From a virus: a stretch of DNA of 28,032 bases. The DNA lies in IMG/VR virus record IMGVR_UViG_3300017737_000063, positions 1 to 28,032 of that record. One strand, given 5' to 3'. The notes below the pieces were generated by a model, which did not search any database, was not told the origin of the DNA, and saw only the letters and a program-made list of their open reading frames with translations. Shown here one piece after another: positions 1 through 6,230 of the stretch (position 1 is the stretch's first letter; every line of letters starts with the position of its first letter). The translations under genes were made by a program, and so were the position numbers.

Positions 1-182
1 TCTTTCTTATTTTTTTTTTTCCATTTCTTTTTACTACATCCCATTGTATCAATTCTTGCTTTTATCTTCATAAAACAGCCACAGTCTTTACAAGTTCCTG
101 TTGGTTTAAAATAATAAATACAACTCTTACAAATAGCTATTCTATCTTCATAGACTTCGTTAGGTACAAAGAACTTATTCAT
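1..182 (-). CDS. Zinc-ribbon protein with CGCFM motif, cut by window edge
   Basis: The frame starts at ATG 182 and is still open at base 1, giving 60 complete codons. It contains CKSC near residues 18-21, then CKDCGCFMK near 33-41 and a further Cys followed by SKKKW, a spacing that fits a small metal-binding ribbon. I associate the pattern Cys-x2-Cys, Cys-x2-CGCFM, Cys...KW with small proteins of unknown role in many tailed phages, which usually end soon after the KW. Here the frame runs into an A-rich stretch. If the window ends are joined as a circle, it continues for 12 more residues and stops at TAA (27996-27998). It follows the sigma-like gene by 26 bases and looks like the last gene of the early operon. 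DNA or RNA binding is only a guess. Confidence 0.7.
   Translation of the reverse strand, partial: MNKFFVPNEVYEDRIAICKSCIYYFKPTGTCKDCGCFMKIKARIDTMGCSKKKWKKKNKK
3..15. repeat. Left half of a 13-bp inverted repeat shared by both window ends
   Basis: TTTCTTATTTTTT here is the exact reverse complement of the last 13 bases of the window (28020-28032). If the ends are joined, the halves flank a 2-base centre (TC) and would form an AT-rich hairpin with flanking A and T runs, like a bidirectional intrinsic terminator. As a linear molecule it would be a near-terminal inverted repeat. An assembly artefact is also possible. Confidence 0.6.
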
Positions 183-208
183 ATTATGATGGCCATATAA
201 CTACTAGG

Positions 209-754
209 TTAATCATTTAATTCCTTTTTAAGTATTTCTCTTACTTTATCTATTGTAGTAAAAAGACTGTTCCTGCTTATTCCTGTTTTCTTTGCTAGAC
301 TGTCTAAAGTTTCACCTGAGTAATATAACTCAAATATCTTTTTATCGTACCAAGTTTGTTTATCTAATACCTTATCAATTTCTTCTAGCTTCTCCCATTT
401 ATAGTTGTCTTCTTTTTCTTCAGGTAAATTGTAAATACTATTATGAAAAGCGTTCTGAGTGTAGCTTGGTGTGTAAACTCCTACTAAATTAGTGTAGTAC
501 TTCTTATACTTATAATAAAAAGGACTTCTTACACTTGTTAAGCTTCTTCTTAACACTACTGCACCATAACCTTTAATTCCTTTTAGTCCATCTTTTTCGT
601 ATATTTCCTGTAAAGTTTTAGGGTTCATCTGAAGGAAGTATATCATAAGTTCCTGAACAGCGTCATTAATTGCTTCTTCATCTTGCGTTATACCATAACA
701 CATCTTCCTAAAGAAAGAACTTAGCTTTGATATTTCTGAATAAATCTCAGTCAT
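209..754 (-). CDS. Sigma-70-like factor (putative phage sigma)
   Basis: This 181-residue protein has the layout of a small sigma factor. A helical N-terminal part includes an acidic stretch DEEAINDAVQELMIYFLQ (residues 25-42), like the start of sigma region 2. After a basic, aromatic-rich linker comes a C-terminal region-4-like helix-turn-helix (about 130-176) with the core GETLDSLAKKTGISRNSL. It would direct RNA polymerase to phage promoters or act as a DNA-binding regulator. Its start overlaps the end of the upstream gene by 8 bases, so it is co-translated near the end of the early operon, as expected for a late-gene switch. Region 2 is weak by eye and no -10-melting motif is obvious. The alternative is a plain HTH transcription regulator. 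Confidence 0.6.
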   Translation of the reverse strand: MTEIYSEISKLSSFFRKMCYGITQDEEAINDAVQELMIYFLQMNPKTLQEIYEKDGLKGIKGYGAVVLRRSLTSVRSPFYYKYKKYYTNLVGVYTPSYTQNAFHNSIYNLPEEKEDNYKWEKLEEIDKVLDKQTWYDKKIFELYYSGETLDSLAKKTGISRNSLFTTIDKVREILKKELND

Positions 755-1103
755 TTATTTGTTCTAAAGCGTCAATTTTATCTGTTACATCGTGAACCAT
801 CTCGTCAAGTACAGTTTTATAAGCTCTAAGTGTAGGTGAGTTACTTCTTGTTTCAAGACCTGCAAAGAACCCGTTAGTCGCTACTGATAAGTTTATTGGA
901 ATAATCATTAGCCAATCATACCAATTGTTTTCTTTAACTCCTGTGCCGTAATTGTTATGGTATTCAAGTATAGTATCTAGCACGTCTAAGTAATTGTTGT
1001 ATTTTGCTTTTGTACTTACTTCTTTTGAAAACTCAGTGCACATTAATATGTAAGTTTCAATTATTTGCTTGTGTTCCTCACTTGCATAAATCGGTGTTAT
1101 CAT
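747..1103 (-). CDS. Hypothetical protein, 118 aa
   Basis: I do not recognise this protein by name. It is mostly helical and acidic with two aromatic-rich segments: HNNYGTGVKENNWYDWLMIIP in the middle, and a hydrophobic stretch around PINLSVATNGFFAGLETR that is too polar for a clear membrane helix. It starts at ATG 1103, 21 bases after the NinG-like gene, and its end overlaps the sigma-like gene by 8 bases, so the two are probably translated together. The position suggests an early regulatory or accessory role, but nothing in the sequence fixes a function. Confidence 0.6.
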   Translation of the reverse strand: MITPIYASEEHKQIIETYILMCTEFSKEVSTKAKYNNYLDVLDTILEYHNNYGTGVKENNWYDWLMIIPINLSVATNGFFAGLETRSNSPTLRAYKTVLDEMVHDVTDKIDALEQIND

Positions 1104-1124
1104 ACGCCAAAGATAAAAAAAAGT

Positions 1125-1535
1125 TTATTCAATTCCTTTTTCTTTTTTTAACTTATCAACAAGTGATTTGTAATAACTTATCTTTTCTTCATATTCTATC
1201 CTAGAAATTTTTAAAGTTGTTCTAGCTAAGTATTGTAATTCCTCAGCTTTGCCTTCTCCATACTTTCCATCTAACGCTAGACTGAACTTGTACTGTTCAC
1301 CCCAAGCATAAACATTACACTTAACACATTGTACTTGACAATTCTCCTCATCAAATCTTGTAGACAAATGTTTCCTACTTTGAAAGTGTCCGTTCTGCAT
1401 ACCATCTTTGTAGTGCCTGACTACTCCACAAGTGAAGCACTGACAATAACCAAATTCGTTTGCTGAACGCAACCTGATAAAAAGACTAAACCACTTGTCA
1501 AGTTCCTTTTTTAATTTACTGACTGTCTTTTTCAT
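1125..1535 (-). CDS. ninG: NinG-like recombination endonuclease
   Basis: The product matches the lambda NinG/Rap pattern: an N-terminal helix, then C-x-C-x2-C (31-36, CQCFTC), NGHFQSR (49-54), RFDEENC (60-66) and QCVKC (69-73), followed by a YG-containing helical tail. NinG proteins are metal-binding nucleases that act on branched recombination intermediates such as D-loops and Holliday junctions. The His and Cys pairs fit an HNH-like zinc site. I chose ATG 1535 because it overlaps the upstream TGA as ATGA; an upstream TTG would add three residues. The gene follows the PP-loop gene directly and belongs to the replication/recombination operon, which complements the NinB-like gene near terminase. 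Confidence 0.85.
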   Translation of the reverse strand: MKKTVSKLKKELDKWFSLFIRLRSANEFGYCQCFTCGVVRHYKDGMQNGHFQSRKHLSTRFDEENCQVQCVKCNVYAWGEQYKFSLALDGKYGEGKAEELQYLARTTLKISRIEYEEKISYYKSLVDKLKKEKGIE

Positions 1536-2407
1536 AGTCCACAATATCCGCTATCACATTCATCAAAATCTTCAAAAGATAATTCTATCTGTGGTTTGTA
1601 TTCAAGTATCTCTTTATAAGTGCAATCTTTTCTAAATGTATTAGGTGAGTTTTCAGCTTCTATATTTGCAAACCATTCCATTTTGTTTTTATGTTCTTGG
1701 CTCATCTTATTTAAAAAAACAGGGTTTCTGTGAAAACATCCTACGCAATTATTATAATAACCATCAGCAAACGATACCTCTTTATTCTTTTGCCAATAGT
1801 TAAAAATTGTATCATTGTTTATGTTAGCGGGTATTAAAGGAAATGTAGGTATTCTCCATTCTACCATTCCCCATCTGTTTCTGTTTCCTGTTTTACTTTT
1901 ACCTATTACAGCTTTCATCTCATCAACTCCATCAGCGTTAAGTTTATCTATAACTCTTTTTGCTCTGTTCATTTCTGAAGCTCTGAAACCTATACGCATT
2001 TCTACTACTTCATTTATCTCTTTTTGCCACCATTCAAATATCGGTTTCATTTTCATTTCAGTAGTACAGTATCTAGTCATTAAATTAGGTAAATAATGTT
2101 TTCCGTTCTTTCCTTTATTCCATTCTCCATTTATTATTTCATCAAAAGTTTTAGGACTTAGCCAAGTTATTTCTTTACCTATAAATTGTTCTAGGTCAAG
2201 CATAACTTTTATTATGTTATCTTGCTCTAAAGTTCCTATAAACTCAACCCCTATTTTATCTGACACTATCTGTCTAAGTTTTTTATCAGGGTAAAGACAA
2301 GTCTTGTCATTTGTCCTAACTAAAGCAAACACATTGTAATCAGCAGGATAGTTAGCTGCTATGTAGCTTGAGGTTTTACCACCACTTAAACTGTTTACTG
2401 TTTTCAT
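1532..2407 (-). CDS. PAPS-reductase-like PP-loop protein
   Basis: The 291-residue protein begins with the PP-loop SGGKTS (8-13), which binds ATP or a nucleotide in the PAPS reductase / N-type ATP pyrophosphatase family. Further conserved-looking pieces are TRYCTTEMKMKP (111-122), a Cys pair NCVGC (221, 224) and a C-terminal CDSGYC (Cys 284 and 289). Phages carry such genes, but their role is unsettled: cellular homologues reduce sulfate or adenylate and thiolate nucleic acids. The extra Cys pairs could hold a metal or serve as a redox or sulfur-relay site. It overlaps both neighbours by 4 bases (ATGA) and sits beside ninG in the early operon. That favours nucleic-acid or nucleotide metabolism over sulfur nutrition, but this is inference. 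Confidence 0.8.
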   Translation of the reverse strand: MKTVNSLSGGKTSSYIAANYPADYNVFALVRTNDKTCLYPDKKLRQIVSDKIGVEFIGTLEQDNIIKVMLDLEQFIGKEITWLSPKTFDEIINGEWNKGKNGKHYLPNLMTRYCTTEMKMKPIFEWWQKEINEVVEMRIGFRASEMNRAKRVIDKLNADGVDEMKAVIGKSKTGNRNRWGMVEWRIPTFPLIPANINNDTIFNYWQKNKEVSFADGYYNNCVGCFHRNPVFLNKMSQEHKNKMEWFANIEAENSPNTFRKDCTYKEILEYKPQIELSFEDFDECDSGYCGL

Positions 2408-2727
2408 AGTTTATTTATTCCTTTAATATGATATCCTAGTTCTTCTCGCCACTTATCTTGTTCTTTACCCTGTCTTAATTTATATATCTCACCTCTAAGC
2501 TCAGGGTGTTCTTGTTGTAGCTTTGCTCTATTTCTTCTAATTGTTTCTGCATTAGTCAATTTAGCTTTTGAATACATATTTAAAAATTCAGCTGTTTTCA
2601 TTTCTTTAATATCAAAACCTTTTTCTTTAAGTTCTTCATTCCAAAAGTTAGCAATTAGTCTACTATCACTGTCTTTTAAAGTAGGGTACTTAACTAATAA
2701 CATCTTTACTATTTCTTTAGCGTTCAT
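2404..2727 (-). CDS. Hypothetical phage protein, 107 aa, basic C-terminal half
   Basis: The N-terminal part reads KYPTLKDSDSRLIANFWNEE and the C-terminal part carries an Arg-rich helix with TIRRNRAKLQQEHPELRG. I recall this pattern (PxLRDSD...R+RRKLQE..PELRG) from phages of Bacteroidota as a conserved protein without a known role. The basic helix suggests nucleic-acid binding. ATG 2727 is preferred over an upstream TTG because it lies 11 bases before the stop of the small membrane ORF, fitting local coupling. The 3' end overlaps the PP-loop gene as ATGA. Its place between replication and recombination genes supports a DNA-related role. Confidence 0.65.
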   Translation of the reverse strand: MNAKEIVKMLLVKYPTLKDSDSRLIANFWNEELKEKGFDIKEMKTAEFLNMYSKAKLTNAETIRRNRAKLQQEHPELRGEIYKLRQGKEQDKWREELGYHIKGINKL

Positions 2728-2809
2728 ATTCGTCAAATTTAGTACAGAAAATTGCTTCTAAAATACAAAGTACAATTATTATTCCCCATACGATTGTTAA
2801 TATCTTCAT
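2717..2809 (-). CDS. Small membrane protein, 30 aa
   Basis: A 30-codon frame starts at an ATGA overlap with the end of the 122-residue gene (2806-2809) and stops at TAA 2717, overlapping the start of the next gene. The product is almost all one hydrophobic helix, LTIVWGIIIVLCILEAIF, followed by a short charged tail KFDEYER. This predicts a single-pass membrane peptide with the tail probably in the cytoplasm. The gene fills what would otherwise be a gap, and overlaps both sides in the style of its neighbours. That is the main evidence that it is real. No function can be assigned. Confidence 0.55.
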   Translation of the reverse strand: MKILTIVWGIIIVLCILEAIFCTKFDEYER

Positions 2810-3174
2810 CTTAATAGTTTTAAAGGTTCTTGATACCATAGAGTCTTTTCTTTTGGCTTTCCTAATGTATGAACTTCATAGTAGGCATTATCTACTAACT
2901 TCTTTTGAGCATACACCCACTTATAGAATGTTCTAATATTTAAAAAAGGTTCGTCCTTTCCAAATCTTACACCTTGTCTAAAAGCGTCCTGAACTTGGTT
3001 AAAGGTCATATTACCAAAACGCTTCTCTTGTATCAAGTCCTCTGCGAATATTTTAGATAGACTTGCTAAGGTCTGAGCGTCTGATCTGTGTCCTATTTCA
3101 ACTGCTGTCTTTGCAACTAAGTCTAAGACTTTTTCAGTTAGTTCTTTTAAGTTTTCTTGTTTTAATAATTTCAT
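2806..3174 (-). CDS. Hypothetical replication-region protein, 122 aa
   Basis: The protein is helical. The N-terminal half reads like a regulatory or loader helix bundle, and the C-terminal half has RFGNMTFNQVQDAFRQGVRF and NIRTFYKWVYAQKK. I recall the FGxMTxxxVxxAFxxGxRFGK...RTFYKW pattern from Bacteroidota phages, next to initiator genes and without a known function. ATG 3174 is chosen because it overlaps the upstream TGA as ATGA; a further in-frame ATG at 3198 would add 8 residues inside the upstream gene. Position straight after the winged-helix initiator suggests a helicase-loader or accessory replication role, which is inference only. Confidence 0.6.
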   Translation of the reverse strand: MKLLKQENLKELTEKVLDLVAKTAVEIGHRSDAQTLASLSKIFAEDLIQEKRFGNMTFNQVQDAFRQGVRFGKDEPFLNIRTFYKWVYAQKKLVDNAYYEVHTLGKPKEKTLWYQEPLKLLR

Positions 3175-3797
3175 AATAATTCTTTTGCTTTTTGCCATTC
3201 ATTAATTTGTGCGTCTAACTTACTCATTGTTTTTGGAGCGTATGTTTTTTTATTTTTAGCTCTCATTTCCCAAGTTCTTACGCAGGCCCTCCAATCTTTC
3301 ATTTTGTTTTTACCTACCATCCAACCTTTACTTTCATAAAAATTAACAAAAGAAATAGCATCTATTTTATTATCCCTTTCAATACAATAAAGCTCAACAT
3401 CATTAACGCTTGGTATTTTAAAGAGTTTATTATTACTTGTATTATTATTACTTGTATTATTATCTTTAACAATTTGATTAATAGAACTATTTTCATTATT
3501 GTTAATACCCCATTGATTTAATTGTAAATACCTCTTATCAATTTCTTTTGTTCCCTTTTTATAGATAATTTTCCTAATAATAAATCCTTTGTCTACTAAA
3601 ATACTTATCCACCTGCTTATTGTTATAGGAGAAACATCATAAAGTTTAGCGAAATATTTATTGCTAGCCCAACAAAAATTTTCTTTCTGTGATAATGCTG
3701 TAATTTCTGCATAAAGTAATTTTGCATTTGGAGTTAGTTCCTTTGCATATCTAACTTCGGCAGGGATAATAGCGTAGTAACTTGGTTTTTCTTTCAT
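3171..3797 (-). CDS. Winged-helix replication initiator-like protein
   Basis: Residues 1-90 resemble the helix-turn-helix domain of phage replication proteins and DnaD-type initiators: YYAIIPAEVRYAKELTPNAK, then a winged helix with VSPITISRWISILVDKGFI. An Asn/Ser-rich linker (about 110-125) carries the repeat NNTSN. The C-terminal part, with FVNFYESKGWMVGKNKMKDW and an Arg/Trp helix, resembles the end of DnaD/lambda-O-like helicase-recruiting proteins. It likely binds the phage origin and recruits the host helicase. The linker DNA is the 15-bp tandem repeat at 3427-3463, as in phages whose origin lies inside the initiator gene. It is coupled by ATGA to genes on both sides. Confidence 0.75.
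   Translation of the reverse strand: MKEKPSYYAIIPAEVRYAKELTPNAKLLYAEITALSQKENFCWASNKYFAKLYDVSPITISRWISILVDKGFIIRKIIYKKGTKEIDKRYLQLNQWGINNNENSSINQIVKDNNTSNNNTSNNKLFKIPSVNDVELYCIERDNKIDAISFVNFYESKGWMVGKNKMKDWRACVRTWEMRAKNKKTYAPKTMSKLDAQINEWQKAKELL
3427..3463. repeat. 15-bp tandem repeat inside the initiator gene (candidate iterons)
   Basis: TTATTATTACTTGTA occurs twice without change (3427-3441, 3442-3456), followed by a partial third copy. The surroundings are very AT-rich. It encodes the NNTSN linker of the initiator. The arrangement recalls lambda, where iterons bound by O lie in the O gene. It could also be only a low-complexity linker. Confidence 0.55.
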
Positions 3798-4303
3798 ATA
3801 ACTTCTATTTCGTATTTATAATTTTGAAGTGCTAACTTACATAATTCAAATTTATTATAGAACTCTCTGTAAGAAACCTTTATGTTAGCTCCAAACTTAC
3901 CGCAACTAATACGAATAGTAGTTTGATGTTTATCACTATCAAATATATTATTGTCTCTTAAATATTGTTTTAAATCGTGCAAATCTTTAAAAGTATATTT
4001 TGCATCTTTAATTTCTGAATAAGCATTGTAAATTAAATTAAATGTATCTCTGTATTTAGCAAAAGAAGCATAATTAAATGCGTGCCTTACTTCATAATGG
4101 TTTATACTTGTTCTATCTCTATCCAATACTTTAGCAATTACTTCTCTATGTGTGCCATCTTCAATTCTTGAAATCATAGCTGCAATCATTCTTGGTACTT
4201 GATATTCTATCTTTCTAGTTTTTAAAGCTAGAGAGCCTTTAGGCAACCCTACTAAATTTGTAGTAAGGTCGCAAAGGTTTTTAAAGTTATCTTCTGTATT
4301 CAT
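3794..4303 (-). CDS. DnaA C-terminal-domain-like protein
   Basis: Residues 36-74 follow the DnaA domain IV pattern: an Arg-Met helix (VPRMIAAMISR), then the DNA-binding stretch REVIAKVLDRDRTSINHYEVRH. This is close to the DnaA signature GRDHTT plus a following helix, with DRDRTS in its place. There is no Walker A motif or AAA+ domain, so it is not a full DnaA. The remaining 90 residues are unassigned and basic/aromatic. It probably binds origin-like DNA, either as part of the phage initiator or by competing with host DnaA. It lies between the SSB-like gene (1-base gap) and the winged-helix initiator (ATGA overlap). Confidence 0.7.
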   Translation of the reverse strand: MNTEDNFKNLCDLTTNLVGLPKGSLALKTRKIEYQVPRMIAAMISRIEDGTHREVIAKVLDRDRTSINHYEVRHAFNYASFAKYRDTFNLIYNAYSEIKDAKYTFKDLHDLKQYLRDNNIFDSDKHQTTIRISCGKFGANIKVSYREFYNKFELCKLALQNYKYEIEVI

Positions 4304-4304
4304 C

Positions 4305-4646
4305 TTAGAAAGGTAAATCGTCAGGAGTAGTTCCTTCGAAATGTTTATCTAAACCATTATTAGATTTAGATTTATTACTCTGATTAGTGAAAAAGTAGCC
4401 ATCTATATTGTGAAAATATCTTCCGTTATATTCTCTTGAATAAACATTACAAAGAACTGACACCTCCATTCCTATTTCAAGCTTGTTCATTTGACCTACT
4501 TTATCACCAAATGCACTAACACAGACTTCATTGTTAAACTCATTTCCTGTGTCAATTACTATTGATTGCTTCTTCCATTCTTTACCTGCTTTAGATACTC
4601 CTGTTTCTAATTCAAGTTTCTTTACTAGTTTTCCTGTTACTTCCAT
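4305..4646 (-). CDS. ssb: DUF3127-type single-stranded DNA-binding protein
   Basis: The 113-residue protein shows the OB-fold pattern of DUF3127 proteins: a first beta strand (MEVTGKLVKKLEL), the motif SKAGKEWKKQSIVIDTG (18-34), a central VSAFGDK, then VSVLCNVYSREYNGRYFH. After a polar Ser/Asn linker the chain ends in DDLPF, an acidic tip like that of bacterial SSB (DDIPF), which binds partner proteins. The likely role is coating single-stranded DNA and recruiting repair and replication proteins. It sits between the Rad52/ERF-like candidate and the DnaA-like gene. Confidence 0.85.
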   Translation of the reverse strand: MEVTGKLVKKLELETGVSKAGKEWKKQSIVIDTGNEFNNEVCVSAFGDKVGQMNKLEIGMEVSVLCNVYSREYNGRYFHNIDGYFFTNQSNKSKSNNGLDKHFEGTTPDDLPF

Positions 4647-4660
4647 TTTTATTTATTTAT

Positions 4661-5053
4661 TTAGTTATTACTCTTTTTAAAATCTTCTGCTTCATCTTCT
4701 CCAAATACTCCAAGTTCATAGAACCCTGTTAGCTTTAGTACAGCTCTTGACATTGCTCGTTTCTCTGCCATTTCCATAGTGTACCAAGTGTTAGTGTTTC
4801 CGTCTTTAAAACCTGTTCCTTTCAAAGCTGAACCAAAAGTTTGAATTGCCTTACCTTCTTTTCTTGCATTTGCTTTTACTACGCAAAAATCTTTTTCACA
4901 TTTAATAACATCATAATCTATGTTGATGTTTTCTAAAGCTTGTATCTTATCAATACCACTTCTTGTCAAGATAATGTAGTGCTGATGTTTAAAGACATCA
5001 TCTTTGGTTAGATTGTACTTTATGTACTTTTCTTTTAGTGCTTCTGTTTTCAT
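4661..5053 (-). CDS. Phage recombination-module protein, Rad52/ERF-like candidate
   Basis: The 130-residue protein has a beta-rich first half (IILTRSGIDKIQ, YDVIKCEKDFCVVKANAR) and the conserved-looking helix TWYTMEMAEKRAMSRAVLKL near residues 88-107, followed by an acidic tail GEDEAEDFKK. A Met-Ala-Glu-Lys-Arg-Ala helix after a beta region recalls ERF/Rad52-type single-strand annealing proteins, and I have seen this family next to SSB genes in Bacteroidota phages. It is shorter than typical ERF proteins, so it may be a compact version or an unrelated conserved protein. Its place directly upstream of the SSB-like gene supports a role on single-stranded DNA. Confidence 0.6.
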   Translation of the reverse strand: MKTEALKEKYIKYNLTKDDVFKHQHYIILTRSGIDKIQALENINIDYDVIKCEKDFCVVKANARKEGKAIQTFGSALKGTGFKDGNTNTWYTMEMAEKRAMSRAVLKLTGFYELGVFGEDEAEDFKKSNN

Positions 5054-5113
5054 ATATTTCTACCTATGTTAATTGGCTAGGATTTTTACCTGTTAATAAT
5101 TTCGTTAAAAATA

Positions 5114-5491
5114 CTAAACTAAATTGATTATGATTGGAATTTCGCCATTGTTTTCATAGTGTTTTAAATATTCAGGATTAAGTTCTCTATCCCAACTATC
5201 CTGAAGTTGCCAACCGTGTTTCTCTATCATTCGACAGAACTTGTTATAGATTTGTAATTCAGTTCCCACAACTATTACTGACCTGTTGTTATAGCTTATA
5301 TCGTTATTAAAATGACCTGAAGCCCTGTCGTAAGTGTGAACTCCTGTTTGTTGGTACATAGGCTTTAAATACCATTCATCAGCTTTTACTTTAGTATTGT
5401 CTAAATCTCTTTCTAAAAGATTTGAATAGAAAGGTTTGTTATAATCTACATATGTAGAGTGTTCTAAATATTCTGCGTCTAGTATTGTCAT
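5114..5491 (-). CDS. Hypothetical early protein, 125 aa
   Basis: I do not recognise this protein. It is rich in Tyr, Asn and Asp. The middle has a stretch SVIVVGTELQIYNKFCRMIE that looks like a beta strand followed by a helix, and the chain ends in a short hydrophobic strand IPIIINLV. There is no signal peptide or membrane helix. It is separated by one base from the upstream membrane-protein gene and by 60 bases without any supportable feature from the next gene. It belongs to the block downstream of the promoter at 6.1 kb, so it is probably expressed early. Confidence 0.6.
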   Translation of the reverse strand: MTILDAEYLEHSTYVDYNKPFYSNLLERDLDNTKVKADEWYLKPMYQQTGVHTYDRASGHFNNDISYNNRSVIVVGTELQIYNKFCRMIEKHGWQLQDSWDRELNPEYLKHYENNGEIPIIINLV

Positions 5492-5492
5492 C

Positions 5493-5717
5493 TTAGCAGT
5501 AGTTTTGAATGTAAAGTAAAGTAGCTAAGATTGAAAGACCTAGTATACATAAGTGAGCAAGTAGGTCTAACATTCTATTTGTTCTTCTTGCTTTCGCTTT
5601 AGTTAGATTGTAGGTATCATATTGAAGCTTTCCGTTGATTTTAAATAATGTTTCTTTTTCTTCTTCATTTAAGAAGTGAGTAGCTCCTGTGTTTCTGTTT
5701 ACGATTTTGTAGTTCAT
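5493..5717 (-). CDS. Small C-terminally anchored membrane protein, 74 aa
   Basis: The first 45 residues are polar and basic (including LTKAKARRTNRM), and the last 25 form one hydrophobic segment, LDLLAHLCILGLSILATLLYI, ending in QNYC. This predicts a tail-anchored inner-membrane protein with its N-terminal domain in the cytoplasm. It is the second gene after the early promoter. Early small membrane proteins in phages often alter host functions or block superinfection, but nothing here proves that. Confidence 0.6.
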   Translation of the reverse strand: MNYKIVNRNTGATHFLNEEEKETLFKINGKLQYDTYNLTKAKARRTNRMLDLLAHLCILGLSILATLLYIQNYC

Positions 5718-5732
5718 TTCTTGATTATTTAT

Positions 5733-5750
5733 GGGGGTTTTTAAGCCCCC
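5733..5750. other. GC hairpin before the 74-aa membrane-protein gene
   Basis: GGGGG and CCCCC are separated by 8 bases in an otherwise AT-rich gap (5718-5760). Neither strand has a T run just after the stem, so a simple intrinsic terminator is unlikely. It may be an RNA structure that tunes translation or protects the upstream message. Confidence 0.4.
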
Positions 5751-5760
5751 TGATTATTAT

Positions 5761-6054
5761 TTAGTTTTTTAATCCTAATTTTTCTAAAAAATTATAGCCA
5801 GTTGTAAATCCCTGTATAGTAGTACCACTTGCTCTGTCAAATCTGTGGCTAAACATTACAGCATTGTACTCCCATCTTAATGTGAAGAAAAAGAAAGCTT
5901 CAGAGCCTTCTAAACAGATACCAATAACATCCTCATTAAATTCATTTTTTGAAGTTGATACTGTTGCTCTTCCTTCTTCTTGTAATTTTAAAGCAGCGTT
6001 AATTAATTCGTTACACTTAGTTGCTTCTTCTGTTTGGTTGTTAAATATTGACAT
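5761..6054 (-). CDS. Hypothetical first early gene, 97 aa
   Basis: ATG 6054 (MSIFNNQTEEATK) is preferred because it follows an A-rich leader and lies 32 bases below the promoter -7 box. A longer frame upstream would read through the promoter itself. The protein starts with a helix, then has a beta segment (RATVSTSKNEFNEDVIGICL), an aromatic-rich strand EAFFFFTLRW and a Gly-rich end. I do not recognise a family. As the first gene after the early promoter it is expected to be made at once after infection, and small proteins in that position often act on the host. Confidence 0.6.
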   Translation of the reverse strand: MSIFNNQTEEATKCNELINAALKLQEEGRATVSTSKNEFNEDVIGICLEGSEAFFFFTLRWEYNAVMFSHRFDRASGTTIQGFTTGYNFLEKLGLKN

Positions 6055-6085
6055 TTTGTTTATTTTTTTTGTTTGTTTGATGGTA

Positions 6086-6116
6086 CAAAGATACAGTAAA
6101 AAACTTACCAACCAAA
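6086..6116 (-). promoter_or_regulatory. Bacteroidota-type promoter for the early operon
   Basis: On the minus strand a TTTG box (6113-6116) is followed after 19 bases by TATCTTTG (6086-6093). This matches the Bacteroidota vegetative promoter consensus of TTTG at -33 and TAnnTTTG at -7. It lies in one of the few real intergenic gaps, upstream of the 97-aa gene and the leftward replication genes, and downstream of the lysis-like cassette. Confidence 0.7.
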
Positions 6117-6126
6117 CTTTTAACAT

Positions 6127-6144
6127 ACTTTTTAACTAAAAAGT
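6127..6144. promoter_or_regulatory. 8-bp inverted repeat next to the early promoter (operator candidate)
   Basis: ACTTTTTA and TAAAAAGT are perfect inverted copies with a 2-base centre, ending 11 bases upstream of the -33 box. That is a usual place for an activator or repressor site. A short AT-rich hairpin is the alternative. The remaining bases up to 6230 are T-rich on the minus strand and show nothing else I can support. Confidence 0.4.
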
Positions 6145-6230
6145 TTAAAAATAGTTATCCCCTATCTAGTAAATGATACTAAAATAAATTTAAAAAAAGA
6201 TTAAAATTGGTTGAAAAAGATGTTAAAAAG

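Noticed and set aside
1108-1115. TATCTTTG box just upstream of the 118-aa gene
   Set aside because: It matches the -7 consensus, but no TTTG or TTG lies at the right distance (the nearest TTG is 14 bases away), and the transcript would begin almost at the ATG.
3427-3463. The 15-bp repeat as a CRISPR-like or attachment site
   Set aside because: Only 2.5 copies, no spacers, and it lies in frame within a coding linker; iteron or low-complexity linker are the better readings.
5718-5760. G5/C5 hairpin as a transcription terminator
   Set aside because: No T run follows the stem on either strand, and the next gene starts within 16 bases; it is kept only as an RNA structure.
6145-6230. T-rich minus-strand stretch after the 25-residue peptide as an intrinsic terminator
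   Set aside because: Several T runs are present but there is no convincing GC stem before them. Only a weak 5-bp AT hairpin is visible.
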